Positions 16,015 through 25,047 of a stretch of 64,000 nt of DNA are shown here, in pieces (the stretch's first letter is position 1; each line of letters begins with the position of its first letter). Both the position numbers and the translations under genes were made by a program. Source of the stretch: a virus; IMG/VR virus record IMGVR_UViG_3300005613_000001, positions 130,279-194,278 of that record. One strand, written 5' to 3'. The notes under the pieces are model-generated. The model searched no databases. It was not told where the DNA came from and was given only the letters and a program-made list of their open reading frames with translations.

Positions 16015-16754
16015 ATCAAAAAAGTCACAAATGGAAAAGTAAATGGTCTATTAATAAATATCCACCAACACAAACCGACCTTCCACTCTATCATTATGGC
16101 ACACATAAAGAACCTGATTCGTCAATGTGGTGCGCCTCTCTATCTGACCCAATTGGCAATAAATTCAAAGAAGGAATGAAATTGTTAGATTATGGGTGTG
16201 GCTGTGGAAGATACTTTAATTTCCTGACCACTAAACTCAAGAACTTCACCTATTATGGACTCGAACCCAAAGGCTCTAAACTCCCCACCATAGAACAATG
16301 TCTTAAATACTTCGGAAATGACCAACGCGCTGAATTTGGATATATCGGAAGTGACACAGAATGCAAAGCAATAGAAAAGGCTGAAGTAGTAATTGCCGGA
16401 AGCGTCTTTACGCACCTACTTTGGCCTCGCTTTGAAGAAATATCTGATTCCCTACTGCCTATAATAAAAAGAGGCGGAACATTTAGTTTTTCTGTGTACA
16501 TAGCCCCAAAATATATGATACAAGAAACAGATTTGCTAGATAAAAGAAAAAACCCTCCAAGAACCGCATATGGTCTAGATTGCTATTTCAGAGTATTTTA
16601 TACTAATGAGTTAATAAAAAATTATGCTCAAACAAGAAATGTAGAAATAAAATTAAAAGAAGCACACCCTAGAGACTCAGAAGGACAACAATATGAACCA
16701 ACTCACCGCCATGAAATATTCCTAATGAATAAGGTAGCAAAAATTCATGATTAA
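16011..16754 (+). CDS. SAM-dependent methyltransferase (class I)
   Basis: 247 aa. KLLDYGCGCGRYFNFL (about 55-70) is motif I; AGSVFTHLLW and SFSVYI fit later motifs. ATGA overlap with the sulfotransferase. Probably methylates a sugar made by this island. Confidence 0.75.
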   Translation: MNQKSHKWKSKWSINKYPPTQTDLPLYHYGTHKEPDSSMWCASLSDPIGNKFKEGMKLLDYGCGCGRYFNFLTTKLKNFTYYGLEPKGSKLPTIEQCLKYFGNDQRAEFGYIGSDTECKAIEKAEVVIAGSVFTHLLWPRFEEISDSLLPIIKRGGTFSFSVYIAPKYMIQETDLLDKRKNPPRTAYGLDCYFRVFYTNELIKNYAQTRNVEIKLKEAHPRDSEGQQYEPTHRHEIFLMNKVAKIHD

Positions 16755-17754
16755 AGCCATCCATCTCGCTGACTACTTGTATTCATATGGAGGAGGGGAA
16801 CACCTCTTAAGAGATTTAATCAATACATCTAAAGAAATGGAATTTACCTGCATCAACTTAAAGAAATCCAAAACTGGATATAAAATGCCCGTGCCAGTTT
16901 TGGATATATCAGAGATTAACCCCACTACAATTGAAGCCGATGTTATGTTCTTCTGGGGATATGTAGGGAAAAGTCCGCGACTCTTCAAACGTATTCCAAT
17001 CAAAATAAAAATAGGCGTAAGCGACTTTCAAACAAACTGGATAACTGCTGGAAATGATTTAGCTACCCACGCTATCGCAATCTCTGAAAGTACAAAAAAG
17101 GCTATGAAATTTCCAGGGGAATGTAGAGTCATTCACGCAGGGGTAGATTTTTCAAAACACAAAATTATTGTACATCGAAATAAAATTCGTGAAGCATTAG
17201 GATTCAACCCTAGCGACTTTTTAGTAGGGCAATTCTGCCGGATGGAAAAATTTAAAAACTTCGAGGCAACCATAGAATCCATTGCCCCAATGCAAAATAA
17301 CGTGAAGCTATTAATAATTGGCACCGGGCCTAACCTGTGTAATGTGCTAGAATTGTGTGAAAAAAAACTACACGGGCGATATCGATATATAAATTATGTA
17401 GACATTCAACAGTTGGGCACATACTTCAACTGTCTTGATGCCTTCTGTCTTCCTTCGCGGGGAGAAGGTTTTGCAAGAGTTCAATGGGAATCAATGTTTT
17501 TTGGTATTCCCTTTATAGGAACGCCCGTAGGGGCTGTGCCTGATATTATAAAACATAAAATCAATGGCTTTATCGTGAAAGACAATGAAGATATTCGCAA
17601 TGCTATTACAAGCCTGATGAATAAAACTTACTGGGAAACCATTTCAAGCAATGCTAAACTTTGTGCAAACACTAAGGGTCCAATGCAAATTGCCTCCTCT
17701 AAAATTGTTCAATTCATTAAGGAGATACAAAAAAGGAAAACAATTTTATTATGA
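16747..17754 (+). CDS. GT-B glycosyltransferase (group 1/GT4-like)
   Basis: 335 aa. YSYGGGEHLLRDL at the N-terminus, CRMEKFKNFEATIESI, and CLPSRGEGFARVQWESMFFG with the ExxxxxE-like motif followed by GTPVGAVPDII, all typical of GT4. Overlaps both neighbours. Confidence 0.8.
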   Translation: MIKAIHLADYLYSYGGGEHLLRDLINTSKEMEFTCINLKKSKTGYKMPVPVLDISEINPTTIEADVMFFWGYVGKSPRLFKRIPIKIKIGVSDFQTNWITAGNDLATHAIAISESTKKAMKFPGECRVIHAGVDFSKHKIIVHRNKIREALGFNPSDFLVGQFCRMEKFKNFEATIESIAPMQNNVKLLIIGTGPNLCNVLELCEKKLHGRYRYINYVDIQQLGTYFNCLDAFCLPSRGEGFARVQWESMFFGIPFIGTPVGAVPDIIKHKINGFIVKDNEDIRNAITSLMNKTYWETISSNAKLCANTKGPMQIASSKIVQFIKEIQKRKTILL

Positions 17755-18464
17755 AACCTCTAATACGATTTACATTAGGCCCAGTTAAATCATGGGGATT
17801 GCGAATTCTAAGAAAAAGCCTAAACAACTTAAAAGAACTCTATAAAGAGTGTGATTTTATCGTCTGTTATAATCAGATTGACCGTAATAAATTATCATTT
17901 CTAGAGGGTGTAGAATTATACGACCAGAATGATTTTAAAAAAAGCGACAATAAACCAAAATTAGAAGCGTGGAAATTATACCCACCTAGATTACGACTAA
18001 ACGCACATGAATTGGTAATAGATAACGACCTTTTAATTCAAGGGCGGGTGCCAGAAATTGACAGATTTTTAAAAGAACATAACACATTATTATTACAAGG
18101 CACAGGAATAAAGCGATATTATGGAAAATATGATCCACTAATCCCAGAAGGATATGTAATCAACAGTGGCATATATGGAATGCCACCCGATTTTGACTTT
18201 GCTTCATTAGTTAAACAATTTCAATTTGGAGAATGGATGCAAGATAGAGAAAACGGACTCTTTGATGACCAAGGTATAATTGCCGCCTCTTTATTAAATA
18301 AAGATACAATAATTATACCAAAAACATCTATCTTTAATTGCCCTAAAATAACAAAAACTACTATTCCTATAGTCAAAGGTTATCATTTTATTGGCGCAAA
18401 CAGAGGGGAACATTGGGCTTGGAATGAATATTGTATAAGCGGATTTAGAAAAATCTACTTATAA
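17751..18464 (+). CDS. Glycosyltransferase-like protein, paralogue of 9731-10585
   Basis: 237 aa. MKPLIRFTLG start, PPRLRLNAHELVIDND with the DND metal-binding candidate, and NSGIYGMPPDFD matching NSGILGYPPGYD of the paralogue. Last gene of the plus-strand operon; convergent overlap of 6 bp with 18459-19364. Confidence 0.6.
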   Translation: MKPLIRFTLGPVKSWGLRILRKSLNNLKELYKECDFIVCYNQIDRNKLSFLEGVELYDQNDFKKSDNKPKLEAWKLYPPRLRLNAHELVIDNDLLIQGRVPEIDRFLKEHNTLLLQGTGIKRYYGKYDPLIPEGYVINSGIYGMPPDFDFASLVKQFQFGEWMQDRENGLFDDQGIIAASLLNKDTIIIPKTSIFNCPKITKTTIPIVKGYHFIGANRGEHWAWNEYCISGFRKIYL

Positions 18465-19364
18465 TTTAAATCTTTCAAGCACTTCTTTAATTTCCCTCAA
18501 AGCTTGTGTAGCCGCATCTGGATTAACTACACACTTATCCAAACTGCCATAGTGGTGTTCAAGACACTGCAAAAGGAGTGCTTTAATTTTACCCTCGTCT
18601 GGACTATGGGGCACCGGACTTGGCTCTCTGTTGTAAAGTTCTTCTAAGTGTTTCTCTTTAACATTAAACCAATTGCGGATTTCCTCCTCGGGAACTTCGC
18701 CACGACGAACGGCTTTCATGTGTTCTCTAGCACGGCGCAAATCTAAATCACCATCACTTAGAATTTGCTCACATTCATCTAAGAGGCGGACTACGTGATA
18801 TGCAAATTTAACATCATATCCAAATTTCTCCCGAAGCTCTTTACGTTTGCCCTCGGGGTTCTTGCTTCTCATTTTATGAAGCTGGCTGTACGCATATCCC
18901 TTAAACTTCTGCCAGCACCCTTTGTGTAAGAACATACGGCGATTTTCTCGCACCATATTACCCACTTGAGTAATGTGCAAAACACATTCTTGTGGAGTAA
19001 AGAGCGAATCAACCATATTGGGGTTGTTTTCCATGCATAATTGGAAAAACTTCACAATATTATAAATTGACAGATCATAATTGCGACCTTTACCAGCAAG
19101 ATCATCTTCCACCATGATATGATGTTGTTGATATTGATGGAATCGCTTTTTTTGCCTCCCAAATTCCATAATCTCCCCTGCTAAGTGAGGGAAAACTACT
19201 TCCTTAGGTGGTATTGCAAAACCATACACATCCATATCAGACGTATCGCTAGATACACCATAGGCTACCGACCCCATAATTGTTTCATAGTGAACATTCG
19301 TAGGGAGAAATGAAGGGGGCGCAATTAATCCCCGGTCTGTAAGCTTTTGTACTACGCTAGGCAT
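18459..19364 (-). CDS. Nucleotidyltransferase (DNA polymerase beta superfamily)
   Basis: 301 aa. MGSVAYGVSSDTSDMDVYGF (about 30-49) is the GS...DxD nucleotidyltransferase signature. The rest is helical and basic. It resembles phage-encoded YcgL/COG3541-type nucleotidyltransferases. The target is unknown; it is not a CCA-adding enzyme by motif, although none of the tRNAs here encodes CCA. Confidence 0.75.
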   Translation of the reverse strand: MPSVVQKLTDRGLIAPPSFLPTNVHYETIMGSVAYGVSSDTSDMDVYGFAIPPKEVVFPHLAGEIMEFGRQKKRFHQYQQHHIMVEDDLAGKGRNYDLSIYNIVKFFQLCMENNPNMVDSLFTPQECVLHITQVGNMVRENRRMFLHKGCWQKFKGYAYSQLHKMRSKNPEGKRKELREKFGYDVKFAYHVVRLLDECEQILSDGDLDLRRAREHMKAVRRGEVPEEEIRNWFNVKEKHLEELYNREPSPVPHSPDEGKIKALLLQCLEHHYGSLDKCVVNPDAATQALREIKEVLERFKL

Positions 19365-19380
19365 TTTAACTTCCTTTGTT

Positions 19381-20190
19381 CTAATGAATTTTAGACAATC
19401 TAAGTTGCCTTTTTATCTCGCCTGGACAATCTGTTATTATTCCATCTACACCTAAAGAAACAACCTTTTCAAGATCATCCGTTGAATTAACTGTCCACGC
19501 ATATAATTTCATATCATATTGGCGAACCTCTTCAACAAGTGATACATTTAACCTCTCTACCTTACAAGAGATACCCAAAGCTCCCACTTCCTTACATTGG
19601 CGAATCATAAGGGATCTTTTAAGAACTTTAATTTCCTTTGGGTCGTCAGTTCTAAAAACAACAGGCTCATCTTCTTCCTCGTAATGATTCAATAGACCCC
19701 TCACCCAAATAACATCAATACCTAATCTCTTTCTTACCTCTCTTACAATGGGCAACTGAAATGACGTAATTATTATTTGATCTTCTGATATCTTTGATCT
19801 AGCTATATCTTTCTTTAATTGTTCTATTATATCATCTTCACATTTTATTTCAATAAATATTCGCCTACCTTTTGGTATCATATCCAAAGTTTCAAGAAGG
19901 GTTGGAATTTTCTCCCCAGCCCACGAAGGGATTGGCTCTTTCCAAGCTCCTACATCAGCTTTTTTTAATTCATCTAAAGTCTTTTTTGCCACCTTCCACT
20001 CCCTGCCACTACCTGTTCTCCACAACGTCGCATCATGAATCACAACAAGGTGACCATCCTTACTTTGGCGTATATCTATTTCTAGCGCATCGGCATCTTC
20101 ATCCCACGCCTTTTTAAACGCTGCTATGGTGTTTTCAGGAGCTTCCAGAGATGACCCTCGGTGGGCTATGACTTCTATTTCTTCATTCAT
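19381..20190 (-). CDS. Glycerophosphodiester phosphodiesterase
   Basis: 269 aa. IAHRGSSLEAPENTIAAF (HRG...ENT), EIDIRQSKDGHLVVIHDATL (ExD and HD) and IFIEIK are the metal and catalytic residues of the GDPD TIM barrel. It hydrolyses glycerophosphodiesters such as lipid head groups or teichoic-type polymers. The start is fused to a TAATATATTATTAG promoter-like stretch. Confidence 0.85.
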   Translation of the reverse strand: MNEEIEVIAHRGSSLEAPENTIAAFKKAWDEDADALEIDIRQSKDGHLVVIHDATLWRTGSGREWKVAKKTLDELKKADVGAWKEPIPSWAGEKIPTLLETLDMIPKGRRIFIEIKCEDDIIEQLKKDIARSKISEDQIIITSFQLPIVREVRKRLGIDVIWVRGLLNHYEEEDEPVVFRTDDPKEIKVLKRSLMIRQCKEVGALGISCKVERLNVSLVEEVRQYDMKLYAWTVNSTDDLEKVVSLGVDGIITDCPGEIKRQLRLSKIH

Positions 20191-20280
20191 CTAATAATAT
20201 ATTAGTTTCTACAAGAGGGTTTTAAATAGGGTAATAAGAATATATACCATATAAGGAACATAAGCTTTCAGGAGGAAATT

Positions 20281-20565
20281 ATGAAATCTTCAGCTTCATT
20301 ACTTTGGCTAATTGGTGGCCTTTTTGTTGCTTTCTTATTTATAAACACCATTGGCGGCTGTAGGGCTTATATGTCACCTTGGCGTTTTTTCCAGCCAAGA
20401 GTTCAAGTGCATCACACAACACCATCAGTAGGTGTTCATTTCAGCCCCAGCCACAGATCATGGTGGAATCCATTCCGCCATTCAGATCATAGAAGGCATG
20501 ATTATTACAATCGCGGGCATGGTCATAATCGTCATGGTCACGGCCATCACGGACATCGGAGGTAA
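20281..20565 (+). CDS. Small His-rich lipoprotein-like protein
   Basis: 94 aa. An N-terminal hydrophobic segment ends in IGGC (possible lipobox, Cys about 27), and the tail is extremely His/Gly/Arg-rich, suggesting metal or nucleic acid binding outside the membrane. Strong AGGAGG-type site upstream. The N-terminus is paralogous to the next gene. Confidence 0.6.
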   Translation: MKSSASLLWLIGGLFVAFLFINTIGGCRAYMSPWRFFQPRVQVHHTTPSVGVHFSPSHRSWWNPFRHSDHRRHDYYNRGHGHNRHGHGHHGHRR

Positions 20566-20566
20566 T

Positions 20567-21235
20567 ATGAAAATAGCAGCTTCATTTGTTTGGTTAGTGC
20601 TGGGTCTGGTTGGAGCCTTTATACTCGTTGGTTGGCTAGGTTGTGGCAGAGCCCTTAATTCTTGGAGGGCTCCCGATCCACAACCAATAATCCACCCGCC
20701 AGTTCGGACTCAACCAATTCATCAGCCGCCCCCTGTTTATCGTAATACAAATCCATTCAATCGATTTGATAGGAACGATCATCCATATCATGATCGGCGT
20801 TATGATGAATATATGAGGCGAAAGCATGGTGATAATTGGTATCGAGAAAATCACCGATACGATCCAGATTATAAATATTACTATGACTATAGAAATGCGG
20901 ATAGGCACAAACCAAAACCAGATTTAAAAAAACCAGAACGGCCAGAACCGAATTTTAAAAAGCCGGAAGCCCGTCCTGAGCCACGACCTGAACCCCGTCC
21001 AGAACTGAAGCCAGATAAATCAAAACCAGATTTTGATAAAGGTCGCGGGCATGGACACGATAATGATAGGCACGATCACGATAAACATAGACATCGCCAA
21101 GATGAGCCGCTTTCAGACGGCCCAAAGCCTCCCTCGGGGGCGGGCGATGCCACACAGGGGTTTGACCCATCCAACCCCCACGGACCTAGCAACCACCGAT
21201 ATCCTTGGCAACCAAGGGTGGGATTGCAGAGATAA
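20567..21235 (+). CDS. Lipoprotein-like protein with Pro/Lys/Glu repeats
   Basis: 222 aa. Starts MKIAASFVWLVLGLVGAF...GC, clearly related to the preceding protein. The body is Pro/Tyr/Arg-rich. Residues about 105-150 carry PEPRPEPRPEL-like repeats, and the tail is His/Asp-rich. Probably secreted or anchored and extended. GGAGG lies 5 bp before the start. Ends at a strong terminator. Confidence 0.6.
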   Translation: MKIAASFVWLVLGLVGAFILVGWLGCGRALNSWRAPDPQPIIHPPVRTQPIHQPPPVYRNTNPFNRFDRNDHPYHDRRYDEYMRRKHGDNWYRENHRYDPDYKYYYDYRNADRHKPKPDLKKPERPEPNFKKPEARPEPRPEPRPELKPDKSKPDFDKGRGHGHDNDRHDHDKHRHRQDEPLSDGPKPPSGAGDATQGFDPSNPHGPSNHRYPWQPRVGLQR

Positions 21236-21265
21236 AAGAACCCTGCCCATAGGCAGGGTTCTTTT
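21234..21265. terminator. Bidirectional terminator
   Basis: AAAAGAACCCTGCC-CATA-GGCAGGGTTCTTTT, a perfect 14-bp stem with A and T runs on both sides between convergent genes. Confidence 0.85.
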
Positions 21266-21290
21266 ATGACCTATTTCGCGGCATATAGGT

Positions 21291-21473
21291 TCACGGCAAT
21301 TCATCCCATCGCTTGAATGCCGCCTCTAATTTTCTATCAATTGGCCGCTTGCCAAAAGCGATAAGAGAGCGAATTTCATCAAATCGCACCACTTCAAAGC
21401 ACTCAGAGCAATGAAGATGATCTGATTCCGCCTCAAATTTTTTGTTTTTACAACTTGGGCATTCAAGATTCAT
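21291..21473 (-). CDS. Small zinc-ribbon protein
   Basis: 60 aa from ATG 21473. CPSC and CSEC pairs form a TFIIB-like zinc ribbon. The start overlaps the stop of 21463-21618. Confidence 0.55.
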   Translation of the reverse strand: MNLECPSCKNKKFEAESDHLHCSECFEVVRFDEIRSLIAFGKRPIDRKLEAAFKRWDELP

Positions 21474-21618
21474 CGTTCTCGTATTCCTCTTGTAAAGCAT
21501 CCATTACGATGCAGGCGGCGATTCCCGAAGCAAAAGAACCATCTTCATGACGGATTTCAAAGGGAGACTCACACTCTACAACCCAACCATAATGTTCCAA
21601 AATAATTTCTTCTCGCAT
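21463..21618 (-). CDS. Small acidic protein, unknown
   Basis: 51 aa, starting MREEIILEHYGWVVECE and ending in a Glu-rich helix. Sits in a coupled chain between the APS kinase and a zinc-ribbon gene. Confidence 0.45.
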   Translation of the reverse strand: MREEIILEHYGWVVECESPFEIRHEDGSFASGIAACIVMDALQEEYENDES

Positions 21619-21621
21619 AGT

Positions 21622-22107
21622 TTAGCTCCACAGCTTAGCTCTAGCTACATTCAATATTATTTCAACACATTCGTCAATAGTATTCTGGTCCGTTTCAACC
21701 ACAATATCGGGATTCACCGGGGGGTCAAAGGGAGCATCATATCCCGTAAATCCCTTAATTTCCCCAGCTTTAGCCTTTGCGTACATACCCTTTACATCTC
21801 TCTCAGAGCAAACTTCCACGGGGCACTTCACATAGACCATGATATCAACGTCTAGCTTCTTCCTGACTTCTTCCGATGGTGACACGAAAGAGCAAAAAAC
21901 GTTAGTGTATTTGCCGAGCATTTTGGCAAGATAACCCACTCTCAAAAGATGCCTCTCTCGCTCTTCGGGTGAGAAACCAATCCCTTTAGAAAAATCACTA
22001 TTTCGTAAAACATCACCGTCTAAAAGCTCACCGCCCATACGTTTTACTAATATTTCTGCTAAAGTAGTTTTTCCACTACAAGGAAGTCCAGTTAGCCAAA
22101 TTATCAT
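21622..22107 (-). CDS. cysC: Adenylylsulfate (APS) kinase
   Basis: 161 aa, near full length for the minimal CysC family. WLTGLPCSGKTTLA (about 4-17) is the Walker A loop; LLDGDVLRN is the APS-binding DGD motif; VKGMYAKAKAGEIKGFTG is the lid/KGxYxxA segment followed by FDPPVNPD. It phosphorylates APS to PAPS, the sulfate donor of sulfotransferases. Five such enzymes are encoded in this window, so the pathway is locally complete except for ATP sulfurylase. Confidence 0.85.
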   Translation of the reverse strand: MIIWLTGLPCSGKTTLAEILVKRMGGELLDGDVLRNSDFSKGIGFSPEERERHLLRVGYLAKMLGKYTNVFCSFVSPSEEVRKKLDVDIMVYVKCPVEVCSERDVKGMYAKAKAGEIKGFTGYDAPFDPPVNPDIVVETDQNTIDECVEIILNVARAKLWS

Positions 22108-22116
22108 ATCTCTCCT

Positions 22117-22338
22117 TTATACTGGGAATTGAATCCCATCACCCATTTCAATAGGAATAATACCATCATGCATTAAAGGCATCTGAGCCTGCATTGTAAT
22201 AACAAGCATCTTACCAGAATTCTGCTCTATTCTATCTAAAAAATAGCCTTCATCTGCTCGTTGATTCAACACCTGACTTAAATCACTCGCCTCAGTTATT
22301 ATATCTACCTTATAAACATTATCTTTTTCTTCGCTCAT
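22117..22338 (-). CDS. Small protein, unknown
   Basis: 73 aa from ATG 22338. Alpha/beta pattern (YKVDIITEASDLSQVLNQRADEGYFLDRIE) resembling small proteins of the DUF4177 type. Coupled to the kinase gene. Confidence 0.45.
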   Translation of the reverse strand: MSEEKDNVYKVDIITEASDLSQVLNQRADEGYFLDRIEQNSGKMLVITMQAQMPLMHDGIIPIEMGDGIQFPV

Positions 22339-22534
22339 TGCTATCTCCTTCCCCAATATCATAGCTAGAATCTTTTAAAAAATCAAGTGGGTAGATAGGA
22401 GATGCCCCTGGCGGCAGTTCTTGAATATCAAAGATTTTATTTGCTATATCGGTATGATTAATTGGAAATCTACACCCGCCCAAACACCATGCCCACGCCA
22501 TAGCTTCTTCTTCACTCATCTTTTCCGAACTCAT
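22319..22534 (-). CDS. Small protein, unknown
   Basis: 71 aa, acidic start (MSSEKMSEEEAMAWAWC), no recognised domain. Overlaps both neighbours, so part of a coupled string. Confidence 0.4.
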   Translation of the reverse strand: MSSEKMSEEEAMAWAWCLGGCRFPINHTDIANKIFDIQELPPGASPIYPLDFLKDSSYDIGEGDSNERRKR

Positions 22535-22751
22535 ATCCCAAAACCTCTATTTCTTTGTGGCAATCTTCCGCCACCCTATCCCTCGTTTCCTCATCATAAA
22601 ACGTTGAATAATGGGGGCGGTCAATTTTATTTAACACAGGAAGGGCCAAACGGGGAACCTCAATTCTATCACAAATCTCATCAAAACTAGCCTGTAAGTT
22701 TTCAAAGCGGCCTATGAAATCAACCGCTATATTGCCTCCTTTATCAATCAC
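22512..22751 (-). pseudogene. C-terminal remnant of a sulfotransferase
   Basis: 79 aa from a GTG. VDFIGRFENLQASFDEICDR and NKIDRPHYSTFYDEETRDRV match the C-terminus of family 2 sulfotransferases (FIGRFE, Y-x-x-FYDEETR). The PAPS-binding half is absent, so it is either a relic or a domain reused without catalysis. Confidence 0.55.
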
Positions 22752-22882
22752 CCGATCAAACCAGGAAGGTAGCGGACCCCCACAGGAAGCTTCATTTTAC
22801 GACAAAATTGTTGTAAAATGAGCGTAGGACTGTTATAGGCATGTACTTTTACTTCTACTGATCTTAAGGCTGATGTGTTCAT
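22748..22882 (-). CDS. Possible 44-aa peptide
   Basis: MNTSALRSVEVKVHAY-type peptide whose stop overlaps the GTG of the sulfotransferase remnant. The remnant's own frame is closed upstream by TAA, so this is not simply its N-terminus. Confidence 0.3.
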   Translation of the reverse strand: MNTSALRSVEVKVHAYNSPTLILQQFCRKMKLPVGVRYLPGLIG

Positions 22883-22913
22883 TTTCTTCTCTTTTTCTTT
22901 CAATCTAATTAGC

Positions 22914-23234
22914 TTACTTTCCACCAATTTTTAGCAGAATAAATCCAATTCCTACAAAAAAAGTCCCCACCCATTGATATGTCGTAAATTTAGCAGCCGA
23001 ACCCATAATCAACAGTGTCCCATAGAAGGTAAAATAAATAATCAGATCATAAAGCAGACCATCAAATATTAGATTCTTTGAATACCGAGCTATAATCGGC
23101 CACAACCCCAAGAAATTACACCCATAGAGGATAATTACCCATTTCCACTCATCGCTCTCATTTGCGTATTTTGATATTACACCAACAAAGATGTACAAAA
23201 ATATCGCAGTAATAACCCAAAATGCGTAAAACAT
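22914..23234 (-). CDS. Small multidrug/EamA-like membrane protein
   Basis: 106 aa, four hydrophobic segments (about 3-22, 32-48, 56-78, 86-103). The C-terminal YQWVGTFFVGIGFILLK resembles the last helix of small DMT/EamA-type transporters. Confidence 0.5.
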   Translation of the reverse strand: MFYAFWVITAIFLYIFVGVISKYANESDEWKWVIILYGCNFLGLWPIIARYSKNLIFDGLLYDLIIYFTFYGTLLIMGSAAKFTTYQWVGTFFVGIGFILLKIGGK

Positions 23235-23247
23235 ACCCTAATAGAGT

Positions 23248-23276
23248 TTGCAATAACGCAAAAGAAATGCTATAAT
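23248..23276 (+). promoter_or_regulatory. Strong sigma70-like promoter
   Basis: TTGCAA, 17-bp spacer, TATAAT on the plus strand. Drives the small RNA at about 23283. Confidence 0.7.
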
Positions 23277-23282
23277 GATATC

Positions 23283-23390
23283 ACTGGACCCAGAACATTG
23301 CCTTGCCCTTATGTTTTGGGTTTCCTCACTTGTCGTGAGGAATTACTGGCCCGTGCCCCTTTCCCCCAATGGGGGAAAGGGGCTTTTTTA
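23283..23390 (+). ncRNA. Candidate small RNA, antisense to a glycosyltransferase 3' end
   Basis: It runs about 108 nt from the predicted start to the U-run of the terminator. A hairpin TCCTCAC-TTGT-CGTGAGGA (23322-23340) precedes the terminator. No reading frame of note. Its second half lies opposite the last codons of 23326-24066. Confidence 0.6.
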
Positions 23391-24066
23391 ATTTAGGCAA
23401 TTCGGACAAATGAGAGAATGCTACAGTAACAATCTTCTTGCCAATCCACGGGTAATGTTCTCGTAAATTTGCTCTCGATGGGGCTCGGGCAACAAAAGTA
23501 CGCCTATTTCTCTTGCGATGTAAATGCCAAGCATGAATTGAAGAAGCAGGATTTTGCAAGTTGTAACCAAACTTCTCTGCAAGGTCCGCTATTACGTGGT
23601 CACAAAAGTCTATACCTAAACTAACATTCTTGGCAAACACCTTTATAGGTGTATCAAAAATCCAAGCATCCCCGGCTCCAACCTTTCTCTTGTGAAAATC
23701 GGGGTGCTGTGACGGGCTACATTCCGTGCGAGTAAGATGTATGAATACCCCTTTTAAATCGTACCTATTTAATGCCCTGAGTGACTTATCAAAGTAAATA
23801 TCACCATTTGCTATAATTGCTCTCCCAGTTTCATTATTCGCTAATTCAAACATTTCGCCATAATTAGGACGCATCTTACAAGATACAACCTCTACTTGTG
23901 GTAGTAAGTCTTTAAATTCAACTGCAATGTCTTCCGTTTCCAAAAATAAAAAAACCTTCTTGATAAAAGGATTATCTATATTTCTTCTAAGACATTCAAC
24001 ATATTCCCTGGTCCTATCACAAGGCTTTGCTTTAAAAGTGGTTAATAAATTGTATTTATATCTCAT
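23326..24066 (-). CDS. Glycosyltransferase-like protein
   Basis: 246 aa. MRYKYNLLTTFKAKPCDRTREYVECLRRNIDNP and GRAIIANGDIYFD (DIYFD as DxD-like) suggest a GT-A enzyme acting on a cell-surface glycan. Its last 20-odd residues are antisense to the small-RNA terminator; the true stop may be original, with the RNA placed over it. Confidence 0.55.
   Translation of the reverse strand: MRYKYNLLTTFKAKPCDRTREYVECLRRNIDNPFIKKVFLFLETEDIAVEFKDLLPQVEVVSCKMRPNYGEMFELANNETGRAIIANGDIYFDKSLRALNRYDLKGVFIHLTRTECSPSQHPDFHKRKVGAGDAWIFDTPIKVFAKNVSLGIDFCDHVIADLAEKFGYNLQNPASSIHAWHLHRKRNRRTFVARAPSRANLREHYPWIGKKIVTVAFSHLSELPKLKKPLSPIGGKGHGPVIPHDK
23355..23389 (+). terminator. Rho-independent terminator of the small RNA
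   Basis: GCCCCTTTCCCCC-AAT-GGGGGAAAGGGGC, a perfect 13-bp stem followed by six T on the plus strand. Confidence 0.85.
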
Positions 24067-24096
24067 TTTTCCGCCCTCAGTATTTATATTAGTATA

Positions 24097-24753
24097 ATGG
24101 CTTATTTACTATCATTCCCCCGGTGTGGCAATACTTGGGTGACAAAAATGCTTTTTAATTACTGTTGTGAAGTCTATAATCACGACAAAATTGATATACA
24201 AATGGGGAAAGGGCAAAGAAAAAGAAGAAAGAAAGGGGCACTCAACTATTTAGCAGTTGGAGATTTCTCATGGTGTGAATTCTACTCACATTGCATGACC
24301 TTCCATTGCCCCGAAGAAAGAAAAATACCAATACAAAAACATCATGATCTTGGCATATTCGATAAAAGGTTGAGAATTCTAAATTATGACCCAAATGATA
24401 AATATGTCATATTAATTAGAAACCCTATTCACTCCATAATTTCTTGGTATGAACTATACACAAAAAAAGACCCCTGGGAACCATTCGCCAGGAGTCGGGC
24501 AAAGTTTTGGAATAATTTTACAAAAAAATGGGTTCTACCCAAATATGAAAATGCTCTATATTTACACTACGAAACCCTAGTCAAAAACACAAATCCTCAA
24601 TTAAAAAAAATTATCAATTTTGTGGGTTTGCCATTAAAAACTAAATACCTCCAATTCTCGCCCCATGATCATATTAGAACCCTAGATGGCTCATATGATA
24701 CAAGAGAAATAGAAGATATAACAAAAAAACTCTATTCTAAAGTTGCTCCTTGA
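24097..24753 (+). CDS. Sulfotransferase
   Basis: 218 aa. LLSFPRCGNTWVTKML (about 4-19) is the PAPS 5'-loop; KYVILIRNPIHSIISWYEL (about 107-125) carries the 3'-phosphate Arg and Ser. NALYLHYETLVKN fits the conserved core. Preceded by TATTTATATTAGTATAATG with hardly any leader. Convergent overlap of 17 bp with 24737-24949. Confidence 0.8.
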   Translation: MAYLLSFPRCGNTWVTKMLFNYCCEVYNHDKIDIQMGKGQRKRRKKGALNYLAVGDFSWCEFYSHCMTFHCPEERKIPIQKHHDLGIFDKRLRILNYDPNDKYVILIRNPIHSIISWYELYTKKDPWEPFARSRAKFWNNFTKKWVLPKYENALYLHYETLVKNTNPQLKKIINFVGLPLKTKYLQFSPHDHIRTLDGSYDTREIEDITKKLYSKVAP

Positions 24754-24949
24754 AATCTAAATCAGACTTCTTTTCAGAATGAGTCTTCTCTTTAAACCAC
24801 TTTCTTGGATTACCACAAGCCGCACAAGAGCACTGTGCCAAGTGGTCGCCCAAATGCTCCGCTAATTCGGGACGCATCCAATGAAAAACTCTACGCGCCT
24901 GCATCTTCTTACGACGCTTGTGCTTACGACGCTCTGCTCTCTTAGACAT
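24737..24949 (-). CDS. Small basic CxxCGNPR protein
   Basis: 70 aa from ATG 24949. The N-terminus is very basic (KRAERRKHKRRKKMQARR), then LGDHLAQCSCAACGNPRKWF. I have seen the CSCxxCGNPRK block in small mobile-element proteins; function unknown. Confidence 0.55.
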   Translation of the reverse strand: MSKRAERRKHKRRKKMQARRVFHWMRPELAEHLGDHLAQCSCAACGNPRKWFKEKTHSEKKSDLDFKEQL

Positions 24950-25047
24950 GATCGATTCTCCTTGTTGGGGGTCGGCCCCTCTTGTTGGGAATGATCGATC
25001 ATTTTCGTGATAGTTCATTTCTATATCTACCTTTACTACATAAAATT

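Noticed and set aside
18459-19364. CCA-adding enzyme for the CCA-less tRNAs
   Set aside because: Has the GS...DxD signature but lacks the RRD and other CCA-transferase motifs; it looks like the COG3541-type family.
20432-20566. N-terminal extension of the lipoprotein-like gene
   Set aside because: Frame overlaps the upstream gene; GGAGG and the paralogous MK..AS..WL start identify 20567.
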